A stretch of DNA of 64,000 nt, from positions 11,170,197-11,234,196 of the forward strand of contig NC_133230.1 in assembly GCF_040436345.1 (NCBI RefSeq), read 5' to 3'. The notes beneath the pieces were generated by a model. That model did no database searches. It was given only the letters and a program-made list of their open reading frames with translations, and was not told the DNA's origin. This DNA is from Pagrus major. Lineage: Eukaryota > Chordata > Actinopteri > Spariformes > Sparidae. The position numbers and the translations under genes were made by a program. How positions within the stretch are numbered: position 1 is the stretch's first letter; each line of letters begins with the position of its first letter. This document shows positions 48,001-59,346 of the stretch, piece after piece.

Positions 48001-49892
48001 CAAATCAGATTTAGAGAATGATTTTTTCCCTCTTGATGAGTATTATTTTTAGATTTTTAAATGAGACCGTCGTGTTTTCTTTACATGTCCTCGTTTAATC
48101 ATGTATCTGGGCAGCTCATATCTTTTCATTTGGCTGGTGAACAAAATGAAAAACATTGATGAGAAGATCGGAAATGTTCCGTATCGATCATTGTTCCTGA
48201 GAGCTTCTCGGCGTTGGGAGTGTTTCGGTGCTCGGCTCAGTGTGGCTGCAGCAGCGGTGGAGCGAGGCTGGTGGATTTAGGAATGCCGGACTGAAATGGA
48301 AACCTACCAATAAAGTTCAGCCGTCCTGACATTGGTTTTAATCCTCTCTGTCGGGGTGAATGTTTGAGAAACTAAAACGGTAGCGGCGACATGTCACTGT
48401 CAGTGTCATCAAGTTCACACACGGTGTAATTTCATCCAAACCACAAAGGCAAAAACTGCTCTGTCATTCCAAACTGATGATAGAAAATGTTCTCTGTTTA
48501 CTGTTAAAGGATTATGATTATTATTCTTGGACTGCCTAACGACATGAGGGAAAGAGACTGCTGATGACAGCTAGCCTTTCAGCTAACTCTGGTGCATTTA
48601 CATGTTTGAATGTCGACTGATGAACTGTACAATGTTTCCTGTCATATAACATGTAAATAATAATGGGATAGTTTGATATTTTGAGAAATAGACTTCATTC
48701 ATTAACTCTCATGTCTGGCTGTTAAATTTAAAGCTACAACCTGCAGCCGGTTAGCTTAGCTTAGCACAAAGACTGGCAACAAGGGGAAAGACGTAGCCTG
48801 GTTCTTCAATGTCTCCAGGAAGTCACTGCACCCGGCCAAGGAACAGTCGGGCTTTTTAATAAAACATACAAATATGAATGGTATCAATGTTTACATATAA
48901 CTCTCAGCGAGCATCAATGTGTATTTCCCAAGATTTCTTTTATATCTTGGTCGTGTTTGACATCCCTGCATGCATCAGTGCCATTTACACTGGAGACGCA
49001 CCACTTTTTCAAATGGCTGATTTTGTCCCCAATAATGTTTTAAAAGCATAATTAGTTAAAAATGTGCTGAAACAGAAGACTTTGCACCAATCGATGTTAA
49101 GTATGAAATGAGATTACATTTTGAAGAATTCAATTTTGGTACGCGAGTGGCCGAGTTGACGTCATATGATGCTGAAATTTGGCGGGAAATGTGAAGTCTG
49201 GCAAGATGGATTCACAGGAACAAATGACACCTGACAGTCTTCACTGAGTTGATTAATTTCTTGATTTCCAATGAGTTTCTGCAACTGTTCATATAACACA
49301 CAAGAAATGTAACCTGCGTCACTTCCTGTCTGCCGTCACCTCTCCGATAACTCATCACTGTTGTTTACTCACCCAGGTTGACGAAGCTCATCACCGTGTC
49401 GGCCTCGCTGACCACCGTCCCCAGCGGCGGTGTGTGCGTGCTGAGTGTCGGAGGAGCTGCGTGGTTGACCTGAACCAGCCTCTCCGCCCCTCCAAACTTC
49501 CCCATGCCAGGTCCGTTCACAATAATCTCATTGCCTTCATCCTCCCCGTCAGCCGACATGGCGTGGTAGAGGTCCAGCATGAAGAGCGGTGCGGAGGAGG
49601 GTGGTCGTAGAGGCGGGTGGGGTCTGGGTCTCCCCGGCAGACCCAAGATGGACAAGATCTCCTTCTGCATCTCCTTCTTCTCGCGGCCGCTGAGCCTCCT
49701 GAAGCTGGAGTGGACGACGGCCTCTGCCTGCTGGCTCCACAGGGAGAGGAAGAGCAGGAGCAGCAGGGGCAGGAGGAGCAGGGTCCTGGGGTGCAGGAGA
49801 GGCCGGTGGCGTCTGGAGGAGGATCTGCTTGTGTGCTGCTGTTTCATCTTGTTGCAGAGACAAGAGAAGCTGTGGGAGACATCTGAGTCCAT
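42054..49892 (-). CDS. bmp8a: Bone morphogenetic protein 8 (TGF-beta family ligand precursor)
   Basis: Seven coding exons in frame: 49373-49892, 44825-45017, 44419-44567, 44149-44328, 43828-43907, 42347-42457, 42054-42203, giving 460 residues. The first ATG has a good context (GCCATGG). A second Met at residue 16 gives a more usual signal peptide, with hydrophobic core 37-52. The propeptide shows [27 protein letters not shown] and MSFVNL, then [14 protein letters not shown], all BMP5/6/7/8 hallmarks. RPPR (323-326) is the likely furin site, giving a 134-residue mature ligand. Mature cysteines are 359, 388, 392, 399, 424, 425, 457 and 459; the extra one in SCMNATNH (399) is a BMP8 trait. Asn348 sits in NRS just before the knot. 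The precursor ends CGCL rather than CGCH. Lying directly downstream of macf1 on the same strand matches human 1p34. The ligand is secreted and signals through SMAD1/5/8. Confidence 0.95.
42540..43710. repeat. Inverted repeat with TTTTTCC/GGAAAAA arms in a bmp8a intron
   Basis: A stretch at about 42895-43115 (GGAGGCTGAAGTGCACGAC, then ATGTTTTCTTCCAGGGGAG, then AAAATTGGTGCCAATCTGAC) recurs as its reverse complement at about 43330-43470 (GTGGTGCACTTCAGCCTCTTG, CTCCCCTGGAAGAAAACAT, GCAGATTAGCACCAATT). Outside the arms lie poly-purine and poly-pyrimidine runs such as CCTGAAAACATTTC. The word CCAGTTCTCAAGTC at about 43686 also occurs at about 57331, linking this element to the large array at 51.4-57.3 kb. 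Confidence 0.7.
45090..45240 (-). repeat. Fish repeat with TTAGCTTAGC-like core, inverted
   Basis: CAGTCTTTGTGCTAAGCTAC and GCTAACCAGCTGC are the complement of the fish repeat word seen at 48750-48780 (GGTTAGCTTAGCTTAGCAC, AAAGACTGGCAAC). Lies in bmp8a intron 1. Confidence 0.6.
45495..46085. repeat. CAGTG-type MITE relative in bmp8a intron 1
   Basis: Begins GGTGGAAAGTAACAAAGTAC and ends in GATACTTTTTACATTTGAG, then TTACTTTTACTTG. It is built from the same TACTTGAGTA/AAGTAC words as the MITEs in the lectin array, but has a different interior. Confidence 0.5.
46228..46450. repeat. CA/TG microsatellites
   Basis: (CA)n at about 46230-46252, GT-rich at about 46298-46318, and (CA)n at about 46430-46451, all in bmp8a intron 1. 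Confidence 0.9.
47676..47862. repeat. Short MITE, AAAGGAACAGTTC type, in bmp8a intron 1
   Basis: Left end TTAAAGGAACAGTTCAACC. The right end GGTGAACTTGTCCTT is its complement with one gap. The interior AGTTGTTTAGGAGAACACTG is the inverse orientation of the 4574-4860 repeat's interior. Confidence 0.65.
48655..48800 (+). repeat. Fish repeat with GGTTAGCTTAGC core
   Basis: GGGATAGTTTGATATTTTGAG, then ACTCTCATGTCTGGCTGTTAA, then AGCCGGTTAGCTTAGC and CAAAGACTGGCAAC. This order is that of a well-known fish interspersed repeat. Confidence 0.65.
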
Positions 49893-51300
49893 GGCTGAGA
49901 AATCAAAACTTTTATTCCCACTAATAATCAGCCCACACTTGAGTTTATCTTCGCTCCAGTGTTTCCAGACTGACAGTGTTTTCTCCTCGCTCCAGTTCTT
50001 CCAGTTCCTCCTGTTTTAGCGTCACCACAAATGCAGCGCTGATTTATGCCTGATGTGTTTAGAGGAGAGCTTTGTTTACCGCCTTAAACTGCCTCTGTTT
50101 ATCTCTCCCTCCCCCTTTGCCTTCCTCTCTCCCTCTTCTACCTTCTCTAATCTCGAAGAAGAGAGAAAAAAAAATCCCTCCTCACCCTCTGATCCACTTC
50201 TCCCTCACCTCTTAGTCGTGCAGCAGCAGAAACAGAGATAATGAGAGTGAGGGCATAATTACAAGCCTACAATGTGTTTTGAATATAGACAAACAATGCC
50301 TCTATGGAAGATCGGCCTGCGCTTTGAAGTCATAAACTCTGAGGATGGAAAGCAGTTTCAGTGATGAGCAGGTGCTGCAGAGATTTCAGGGAAGTCTGAG
50401 CGCTGTGTCATCACAGGCCTCCCCGGCCTCACGAGGAAATTAAGTTCACACCTGCAGTGATTCAGACAGATATCTCCTGAGGATCGTCTGCTGGAAACTT
50501 TTATCCAGTCATCCTTCAGTTCTTACTCATCCATTCACGGACGCTCCCCACCCACACGTCTCTGAGGCTCCAGATGTCTCTCTTAATCCAACTTATAAAA
50601 ACGATAACAGCAGGAAATTGTTTCCCAATTGTAATCCTTCAGAGAGTTGAGAGGTCTCTTCTTCTTCTTCTTCTGATCCGTGGCAGCTCTCGTCCACACT
50701 CTCAGTGGGAGCATGTGCAGCAGTGAGAGTGAGTCCTGTGTATGAAAGCTCAGAGAGTGTAACAGTTGTTCAGAAGCAGGAGGGAGTTTCCCTCCCAGCC
50801 TCCGCCTCTCGACCTCTTTCAAGTCTTTAAACTCGTCTCCGCTGCTTACATCTCATCATCACCCCTCCCAGTGGTCTCTCTGGGAGACCTCATCTCTCTC
50901 CCCTCCTTACCTCCACCCATCTATCTTTCATCCTTTCATGACTGCTTCCTTTCATAGCTACTCAGCGTTGAGTCTCAGGCGGCTTGGCGGGAAGGACTTC
51001 AAGTGGCCTGATGCCCTGTTTAATAGCAGCTCTACTCAAAACGAGTGTTAGGGCTTTAAAGTCAGAAGTGGATGTGATGTCCCTGTGTATGGAGACCCAG
51101 AAGTGACAAAAGACCATCTGACACCTGAAAGATAAAATATGTCTGCATTAAAATGTTATGAATATTTTATGTTTTGTTGAGTTGTGTACTTAAATGATCC
51201 CGAATGTAATAATATTCAAACCCGGAGAAATCTGTTGTTTTATGCAAGGCGGGTTTCATTTGGTCGCATGTCGCTATAACTCCTGGAGGAAAGTCAGAAA
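49893..51300. other. bmp8a 5' flank
   Basis: No further coding exon was seen. A convincing TATA box was not found. (CTT)n and pyrimidine-rich runs lie at about 50655-50675 and 50860-50940 on the plus strand, so the flank is purine-rich on the gene's strand. The 5'UTR and promoter of bmp8a should lie in the first part. Confidence 0.35.
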
Positions 51301-51399
51301 GTGAGGAAGAAAATTGGTGAATAAAACTTACATCACGTTTTTATTAACCATATGTGAACAGATTGTGATGTGACATGAAAAAATGTTGAAACAAGTGAA

Positions 51400-54300
51400 A
51401 ATTTTCTCCCCGTGTGAGGGAGAAAAAGGTTTTCAGGTGAAATTTTCAGAAAAACCTTTTTTTTCCAGGAAAAAAGTTTTTCAGTGGAAGTTTTTTTCCC
51501 TGAGAAGTGTTTTTTTTTTTAAACATTTTTTTTTCTCCTAAAAAATGTTTTAAGCTTAGCGTCACAGAAAAGATTTTAAAAAGATTTTTTTTAAATAAGA
51601 TTTTTTTCCTGAAATTTTTTTTTCCTGAGAAAAGGTTTTTTTTCATCAAGAAAGTTTTTTTTTCCCCTGAAAAAGGGGTTTGTTTTCACTTGAAAAATTT
51701 TTTTTTTTTCCCCTGAAAAATGTTTTTTTTCCTCTGAAGAATATTTTTCCATTGGAAGAGTTTTTCAGCATTTCCCCTGGAAACAACCATCTCCCTCACA
51801 CAATGGGAAACAAAAATTCACTCGATTTCACACCTGAAAAAAAGTGTTCTTTCCTTGAAAAACATTTTTTTTTCCTTGACAAAAAGATTTTTTTTTCCCT
51901 GAAAAATTTTTTTTTTCCCTGAAAAAAGGTTTTTTTTCCCTGAAAAAAGGTTTTTTTTCCCTGAAATTTTTTTTTTCCCTGAAAAAAGTTTTTTTTTTCC
52001 CTGAAAAAAGGTTTTTTTTCCCTGAAAAAAGGTTTTTTTCCTCTGACAAAGTTTTTTAAATGGAATAGAGTTTTTCAGCATTTCCCCTGGAAACAACTGT
52101 CTCCACCACACAATGGGAAACAAAAAATCACTCGATTTCACACCTGAAAAAAAATCATTTTGAAAAAAATGTTTTTTTTCCCTGAAAGGGGTTTTCACCT
52201 GAAAAACAGGTTTTTCTCCTGAAAAATGTTTTTCAACATTTTCCCTTGGAACAACTGTCTCCCTCACACAATGGGAAACAAAAATTCACTGGATGTCACA
52301 CCTGAAAAAAACATTTTTGAAAAAAAAGTTTTTTTCCCTGAAAAAAAAAAAGTTTTTTTCCCTGAAAAAAAAAAAGTTTTTTTCCCTGAAAAAAAAAAAG
52401 TTTTTTTCCCTGAAAAAAAAAAAGTTTTTTTCCCTGAAAAAAAAAAAGTTTTTTTCCCTGAAAAAAAAAAAGTTTTTTTCCCTGAAAAAAAAAAAGTTTT
52501 TTTCCCTGAAAAAAAAAAAGTTTTTTTCCCTGAAAAAAAAAAAGTTTTTTTCCCTGAAAAAAAAAAAGTTTTTTTCCCTGAAAAAAAAAAAGTTTTTTTC
52601 CCTGAAAAAAAAAAAGTTTTTTTCCCTGAAAAAAAAATATATGTATTATTTATTTTATCTTTTGTTTTCCCATGAAAATTTTTTTTTCCTAAAAAAAAAG
52701 ATTTTTTTAATGAAAAAGGGCTTTTCCCCTGAAAAAAATGCTTTTTTCTCCTTGAAAAAACGCTTTTTTTCTCTTGAAAAATGTATGCATAAGAAGAGTT
52801 TCTCAACATTTCCCCTGGAAACAACTGTCTCCCTCACACAATAGGGGGGAAAAAAAATTCACTCAATTTCATAACTGAAAAAAAAGTTTCTTTTGAAAAA
52901 ATGTTTTTTTTCCTTTGTTCAGGGGAAAAACCCTTTTTTTCAAAGTTTTTTTTTCCTCCTTAAAAATGTTTTTCAGTGGGAAACAAAACTTAACTTGATT
53001 TCACACCTGAAAAAAAATTATTTTGGAAAAAAAATTTTTTTCCTGAAAGAGGTTTTTTTCCCCTGAAAAAGGTTTTTTTTTTTCCTGAAAAGGGTTTTTT
53101 CCCCCCTGAAAAAGGGTTTTTTTTTTCCTCTTGAAGAATGTTTTTTTTCCCTCACACAATGGGTAACAAAAATTAACTCTATTTCACACCTGGAAAAAAA
53201 GTCTTTTAAAATTTTTTCTTGAAAAAAGAAATTACTTTTGAAATTTTTTTTTCCTGAAAAAAAAAAATCTTTTGGAAAAAACATTTTTCCTGAAAAAGAG
53301 GTTTTTTTCCCCTGAAAAAGAGGTTTTTTTCCCCTGAAAAAGAGGTTTTTTTCCCCTGAAAAAGAGGTTTTTTTCCCCTGAAAAAGGTTTTTTTTCCCCT
53401 GAAAAAGGAGTGTTTTTTCCTCTGAAGAATATTTTTCCATTGGAAGAATTTTTCAGCATTTCCCCTGGAAACAACCATCTCCCTCACACAACGGGAAACA
53501 AAAATTCACTCGATTTCACACCTGAAAAAAGTGTTCTTTCCTTGAAAAACATTTTTTTTTCCTTGACAAAAAGATTTTTTTTCCCTGAAAAAAGTTTTTT
53601 TTCCCTGAAAAAAGGTTTTTTTTCCCCTGACAAAGTTTTTTCAATGGAAAAGAGTTTTTCAGCATTTCCCCTGGAAACAACTGTCTCCACCACACAATGG
53701 GAAACAAAAAATCACTCGATTTCACACCTGAAAAAAAAAATATTTTGGAAAAAACATTTTTTTTCCTGTAAAAGAGGTTTTTTTCCCCTGAAAAAGGTTT
53801 TTTTTCCCTGAAAAAGGGTTTTTTTTTCCTCTTGAAGAATGTTTTTTTTCCCTCACACAATGGGTAACAAAAATTAACTCTATTTCACACCTGGAAAAAA
53901 AGTCTTTTGAAATTTTTTCTTGAAAAAAGAAATTACTTTTGAAATTTTTTTTTCCTGAAAAAAGGGTTTTTTTTTCCTGAAAAAAGGGTTTTTTTTCCTG
54001 AAAAAAGTTTTTTTTTCTTCTGAAAAAAGTTTTTTTTTCTTCTGAAAAATGTTTTTCCATTGGAAAAGAGTATTTCAACATTTGCCCTGGGAACAACCAT
54101 CTCCATCACACAATGGGTAACAAAAATTCACTCGATTTCACACCTGAAAACAAAAAATTCTTTTGAAATTTTTTCTTGAAAACAAAAAAAAAATCTTTTG
54201 AAAAGGTTTTTTCTCCTGAAAAATGTTTTTTTTTCTCTGAAGAATGTTTTTTTCTCTGAAGAATGTTTTTTTCCCTGAAAAAAGGGGTTTTTTTAACTTG

Positions 54301-57250
54301 AAAAATGTTTTTCCATTGGAAGAGTTTTTCAACATTTCCCCTGGAAACAACCGTCTCCCTCAGTCTCCAAAAATATCACTCCTTTTTTTCCCCTTAACAA
54401 AGTTTTTTTTTCCTCCTGAAAAATGTTTTTCAGTGGGAAACAAAACTTCACTCGATTTCACACCTGAAAAAAAAGTTTCTTTTGAAAAAAAGTTTTTTTT
54501 CCTTGGGAAAAAATGTTTTTTTCCTTTGTTCAGGGGAAAAAACCCTTTTTTTCAAAGTTTTTTTTTCCTCCTGAAAAATGTTTTTCAGTGGGAAACAAAA
54601 CTTAACTTGATTTCACACCTGAAAAAAAAAATCTTTTGGAAAAAAACATATTTTTCCTGAAAAAGAGGTTTTTTTCCCCTGAAAAAGAGGTTTTTTTCCC
54701 CTGAAAAAGGAGTGTTTTTTCCTCTGAAGAATATTTTTCCATTGGAAGAATTTTTCAGCATTTCCCCTGGAAACAACCATCTCCCTCACACAATGGGAAA
54801 CAAAAATTCACTCGATTTCACACCTGAAAAAAAGTGTTCTTTCCTTGAAAAACATTTTTTTTCCTTGACAAAAAGATTTTTTTTCCCTGAAAAAAGTTTT
54901 TTTTTTCCTGAAAAAAGTTTTTTTTTTCCTGAAAATTTTTTTTCCCTGAAATTTTTTTTTTTCCCTGAAAAAGGTTTTTTTTCCCCTGACAAAGTTTTTT
55001 CAATGGAAAAGAGTTTTTCAGCATTTCCCCTGGAAACAACTGTCTCCACCACACAATGGGAAACAAAAAATCACTCGATTTCACACCTGAAAAAAAATCA
55101 TTTTGAAAAAAACTTTTTTTTTCCCTGAAAAAGGGGTTTTCACCTGAAAAACAGGTTTTTCTCCTGAAAAATGTTTTTCAACATTTTCCCTTGGAACAAC
55201 TGTCTCCTTCACACAATGGGAAACAAAAATTCACTGGATGTCACACCTGAAAAAAATGTTTTTGAAAAAAAAGTTTTTTTCCCTGAAAAAAAAAAGTTTT
55301 TTTCCCTGAAAAAAAAAAGTTTTTTTCCCTGAAAAAAAAAAGTTTTTTTCCCTGAAAAAAAAAAGTTTTTTTCCCTGAAAAAAAAAAAGTTTTTTTTCCC
55401 TGGTAAAGAGGGTTTTTTTTCACTTGAAAAAAGTTTTTTTTTTTCCTCATGTTTTTCCATTCGAAGAGTTTTTCAACATTTCCCCTGGAAACGACTGTCT
55501 CCCTCCCAAAAATTCACACCTGAAAAAAAAAAAAAAATTTATTTTATCTTTTGTTTTCCCCTGAAAATTTTTTGAAAGCCCCTGAAAAAAGGGCTTTTCC
55601 CCTGAAAAAAATGCTTTTTTCTCCTTGAAAAAAAGCTTTTTTTCTCTTGAAAAATGTATGCATAAGAAGAGTTTCTCAACATTTCCTCTGGAAACAACTG
55701 TCTCCCTCACACAATAGGGGAAAAAAAAATTCACTCAATTTCATAACTGAAAAAAAAGTTTCTTTTGAAAAAATGTTTTTTTTCCTTTGTTCAGGGGAAA
55801 AACCCTTTTTTTCAAAGTTTTTTTTTCCTCCTTAAAAATGTTTTTCAGTGGGAAACAAAACTTAACTTGATTTCACACCTGAAAAAAAAATTATTTTGGA
55901 AAAAACATTTTTTTCCTGAAAAAGAGGGTTTTTTTCCCTGAAAAAGGGTTTTTTTTTCCTCTTGAAGAATGTTTTTTTTTTCCCTCACACAATGGGTAAC
56001 AAAAATTAACTCTATTTCACAACTGGAAAAAAAGTCTTTTGAAATTTTTTCTTGAAAAAAGAAATTTCTTTTGAAATTTTTTTTCCTGAAAAAAGGGTTT
56101 TTTTTCCTGAAAAAAGTTTTTTCAAAACTTAACTTGATTTCACACCTGAAAAAAAAAAATCTTTTGGAAAAAAACATTTTTTTTGAAATTTTTTTTCCTG
56201 AAAAAGAGGGGTTTTTTTTCCTGAAAAAAGTTTTTTTTTCTCCTGAAAAATGTTTTTCCACTGGAAAAGAGTTTTTCAACATTTGCCCTGGGAACAACAA
56301 TCTCCCTCACACAATGGGTAACAAAAATTAACTCTATTTCACACCTGAAAAAAAAGTCTTTTGAAATTTTTTCTTGAAAAAAGAAATTTCTTTTGAAATT
56401 TTCACTTGAAAAAAGAAATTTCTTTTGAAATTTTTTTTTCCTGAAAAAGGGGTTTTTTTTTCTCCTGAAAAATGTTTTTCCACTGGAAAAGAGTTTTTCA
56501 ACATTTGCCCTGGGAACAACAATCTCCCTCACACAATGGGTAACAAAAATTCACTCGATTTCACACCTGAAAACAAAAAATTCTTTTGAAATTTTTTCTT
56601 GAAAAAAAAAAGATCTTTTGAAAAGGTTTTTTCTCCTGAAGAATGTTTTTTTTTCTCTGAAGAATGTTTTTTTCCCTGAAAAAAGGTTTTTTTTACTTGA
56701 AAAATGTTTTTCCATTGGAAGAGTTTTTCAACATTTCCCCTGGAAACAACCGTCTCCCTCAGTCTCCAAAAATATCACTCCTTTCTTTCCCCTGAACAAA
56801 GTTTTTTTTTCCTCCTGAAAAATGTTTTTCAGTGGGAAACAAAACTTAACTTGATTTCACACCTGAAAAAAAAAATCTTTTGGAAAAAAACGTTTTTTCC
56901 CTGAAAAAATAGGGAATTCTTTTCTCTTGAAGAATGTTTTTTTTCCCCTTTTTCTCCTGAAAAATGTTTTTCCATTGGAAAAGAGTTTTTCAACATTTGC
57001 CCTGGGAACAACCATCTCCCTCAGTCTCCAAAAATATCACTTGATTTCACACCTGGAAAAAAAAAAAAAAAATTGAAAAAAAAGTTTTTTTTCCTTGAAA
57101 TGTTTTACATGTGAAATGTTTTTTTTCTACTGGAAAAACAAATCAGGAGAAAAATGTTTTGCAGGGAAAAAATTGGAAAAACTGAAAGAAAAAAAATATT
57201 CATGAGAAACCGGGGGAAGAAAAAGTATTTTTCTTTTCACTTGCTCTTAC
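51400..57250. repeat. Large A/T-tract satellite-like array (about 5.9 kb)
   Basis: Thousands of bases built from CCTGAAAAA and GGTTTTTTTCC words, interrupted at irregular spacing by a conserved link: TTTTTCAACATTTCCCCTGG, AAACAACTGTCTCC, CACACAATGGGAAACAAAAA, TTCACTCGATTTCACACCTG. The link occurs roughly seventeen times (near 51770, 52070, 52225, 52795, 53445, 53655, 54070, 54330, 54750, 55020, 55180, 55470, 55680, 56270, 56500, 56720 and 56980), so there is a higher-order unit. Blocks around 53400-53700 and 54710-55080 are near-identical, indicating internal duplications of about 1.3 kb spacing. Long Lys/Phe-rich open frames on both strands are repeat artefacts. It lies between the macf1 3' end and the bmp8a start. 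Confidence 0.9.
52326..52640. repeat. Homogeneous 24-bp tandem array
   Basis: About 13 units of CCCTG, A11, G, T7 (24 bases) with almost no variation. A shorter relative (unit 22-24 bases, about five units) lies at about 55272-55400. The unit is a multiple of three, so it stays open in several frames on both strands. Confidence 0.95.
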
Positions 57251-59340
57251 AAATGAAGAAACAAACAAACATTTTTTTTCTCCTGGAAAAGAAAATCTGA
57301 CATGTTTTCACAGATGGAAAAAAATTAAACCAGTTCTCAAGTCAGAAACACAGGAGAAATTTTTTTTTCAGACTTTGTTTTACTACCTTTCGTCAGTTTC
57401 AGGGTTTCATAAGTGTGAGCACATTTGTCTCTTGGAAAGGTTTTTGAAATTCTTGTGAAGCCCTAAAATCTTTAACATCACTGTCCTGGTGGAGGTTTGT
57501 AGCTGAAACTGAATGTCTGCCATCGAGTAAACGGGGAAACAACATTTAAAACACTTCTAATCTGAAGTGGCAGGTTTTGCGTTACTCTGTGTAATACATT
57601 TTCCCATTGAGCCATTCATTAGTTTACCAAGTCGCCCTGCAGCAGCTTAATGCAAACACACTGGCTGCATGTGTGCGTTTGAACCAAAAGGCTTTGGAGG
57701 GAAGAAATGACTCAAATATAGTAGTGAGGCTCAGCCCTGTGCCAGCCCGTGTTTGTGTACTCTTTTCTTCAAAGCGGCCTGGTACTTGTGGTCACTTTGA
57801 AAGGCATGAATAACACTGACCAAACCAAACTGACCGCGGTTCATTTTGTCCTGGCCGAAAGGGCGAGTCCCAAATGCCAGGAATTAACGCTCTGCCCATT
57901 TTGTTTTTCTTTCCTCTGCACATCTGCGACGTTGGGAGGTTTTGTCTGGAGAGATAATGGTCAGAGGAGTGACGGGAGATGAAGAGGAGGAGGAGGAGGA
58001 AGAACAGAGAGGCATAGAGCTGAGGAGGAGGAGTGACGAAGAAGAAAAAAAGACGAGGAGCTGAGTGCCCATAAACCAAATAAACCCAACAGAAATGAAA
58101 AATGACATTCCTGAGAGACAGAAGTGGTGGAACAGAGCGAGGACTGTCATCAGAGAGAGAAGGCCGAGATGACAGATGGACTGCAGGGAGGACGGGCGGA
58201 GATGGATGGAGAGTGGACAGAAAATAAGAGGAGTGTGTGTGTGTGTGTGTGTGTACATACACACAGCTGCGGAGGGTGAACTCAGACCTCATCATCTCCG
58301 GTGGAACCACCAAATAAACAGAACAAAGTTATTTTCAAATTCTCCCTCTGTCTCACACGGACACAAAAACTGAGACTGTGATAAATAACACGATGAATCC
58401 TGACAGAGACAGAGCGGAGGGCAACTTTCAACCACCACCACCACCTCCTCCTCCTCCTCCTCCTCCTCTCTGTCCACAGCAGTGAAGATCCAGGCGGGTG
58501 TGTCCTTATCTTTTACAGGATAATTACCAAGAAATGTCCGGTCACTGCTGCTGAGTATGTGGGCTGCTGTCAGGCTCAGTGAGCGTGTGCGTGCACATGA
58601 ACACACAAGAGAAACAAAACGACATCCGTTTAGCTCATTCAGATCCATATAAGAATGATAAACGTATGCACCTCGACAGAAATCTTACGTTTGTCACTGC
58701 ATGTTGAAAACTGACATAAAACACGTCCGTTTAAACATAAAATATCTGAACAATGTAAGAAAAGAATGATGAAGAAAATAAACCATAATGTTTGTGTATT
58801 TGGGCTTTTGTATTTTTATGTCTTTTTTTCTGTTAACTTGTTTTTCTTCTTCCATCTCTTGAATATGTACAATTTGAGTTTTGATGAACATGTGAAACGT
58901 GATAATTTTAATACTGAAACGGAAATTGAGAAGTAATCGATTTTGGCTTTACTGACATTTTCTTACATTTCTTTCCCAAAGTCCAAGTCAACGAATTTGT
59001 TGATTTTGTCTAATAAAAACTGTAAAAACTAAAAAATTGATTACACTTATTATCAAAGACGACCAAGAAAATCAACATGTTAACATTTAAGAAGTTGGAT
59101 CCAGTAAATTTTGTCACTTTTGCTTTAAATAAAGTTTCTTAAACTCAATGAGGCTCTGCTTTCTGGAAGCTGGAGCTGACTGCAGCGTCTTTCAATCGTC
59201 TGCTGACTGCTTTTTCTTTGTCTATACCTTAAGATATTATTTTCATAAAGAGAGAGCTTGTATAGTTTACACACACACACTTTCACATTTTCTGTAAAGA
59301 ATCCAAATAAATCAAAGACAAGATTCAGTTTTACTGCAAG
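57251..59340. other. Intergenic between macf1 3' end and the satellite array
   Basis: No supported gene. Contains purine-rich GAGGAG runs at 57980-58030, (GT)n at about 58233-58254, (CCT/CAC)n at about 58430-58468, and a GGCTGCAACTAA-type repeat fragment at about 58920-59060. Confidence 0.45.
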
Positions 59341-59346
59341 CATATT

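Noticed and set aside
49579-50019. Plus-strand open frames opposite bmp8a exon 1
   Set aside because: They are shadows of the GC-rich minus-strand coding exon, and no conserved domain is seen.
52318-52640. CRISPR-like array
   Set aside because: Units are contiguous and homogeneous, with no unique spacers, and the genome is a vertebrate.
52226-52844. Lys/Phe-rich open frames (FFSLKKKK, VFFPEKKK) of up to 186 codons
   Set aside because: A 24-base repeat unit is a multiple of three, so it stays open on both strands. There is no start context, domain or splice support.
51446-57011. Many further FREKKNFF-type frames in the array
   Set aside because: Same repeat artefact. A silk-like or structural protein gene was considered, but there is no signal peptide, promoter or single consistent strand.
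57792-58313. Ser/Leu-rich frames of 126-173 codons on the minus strand
   Set aside because: They come from GA/GT-rich simple sequence. No signal of homology or splicing was seen.
59100-59160. AATAAAG at about 59128 as a gene end
   Set aside because: It is on the plus strand with no plus-strand exon chain leading to it. The macf1 end would need a minus-strand signal.
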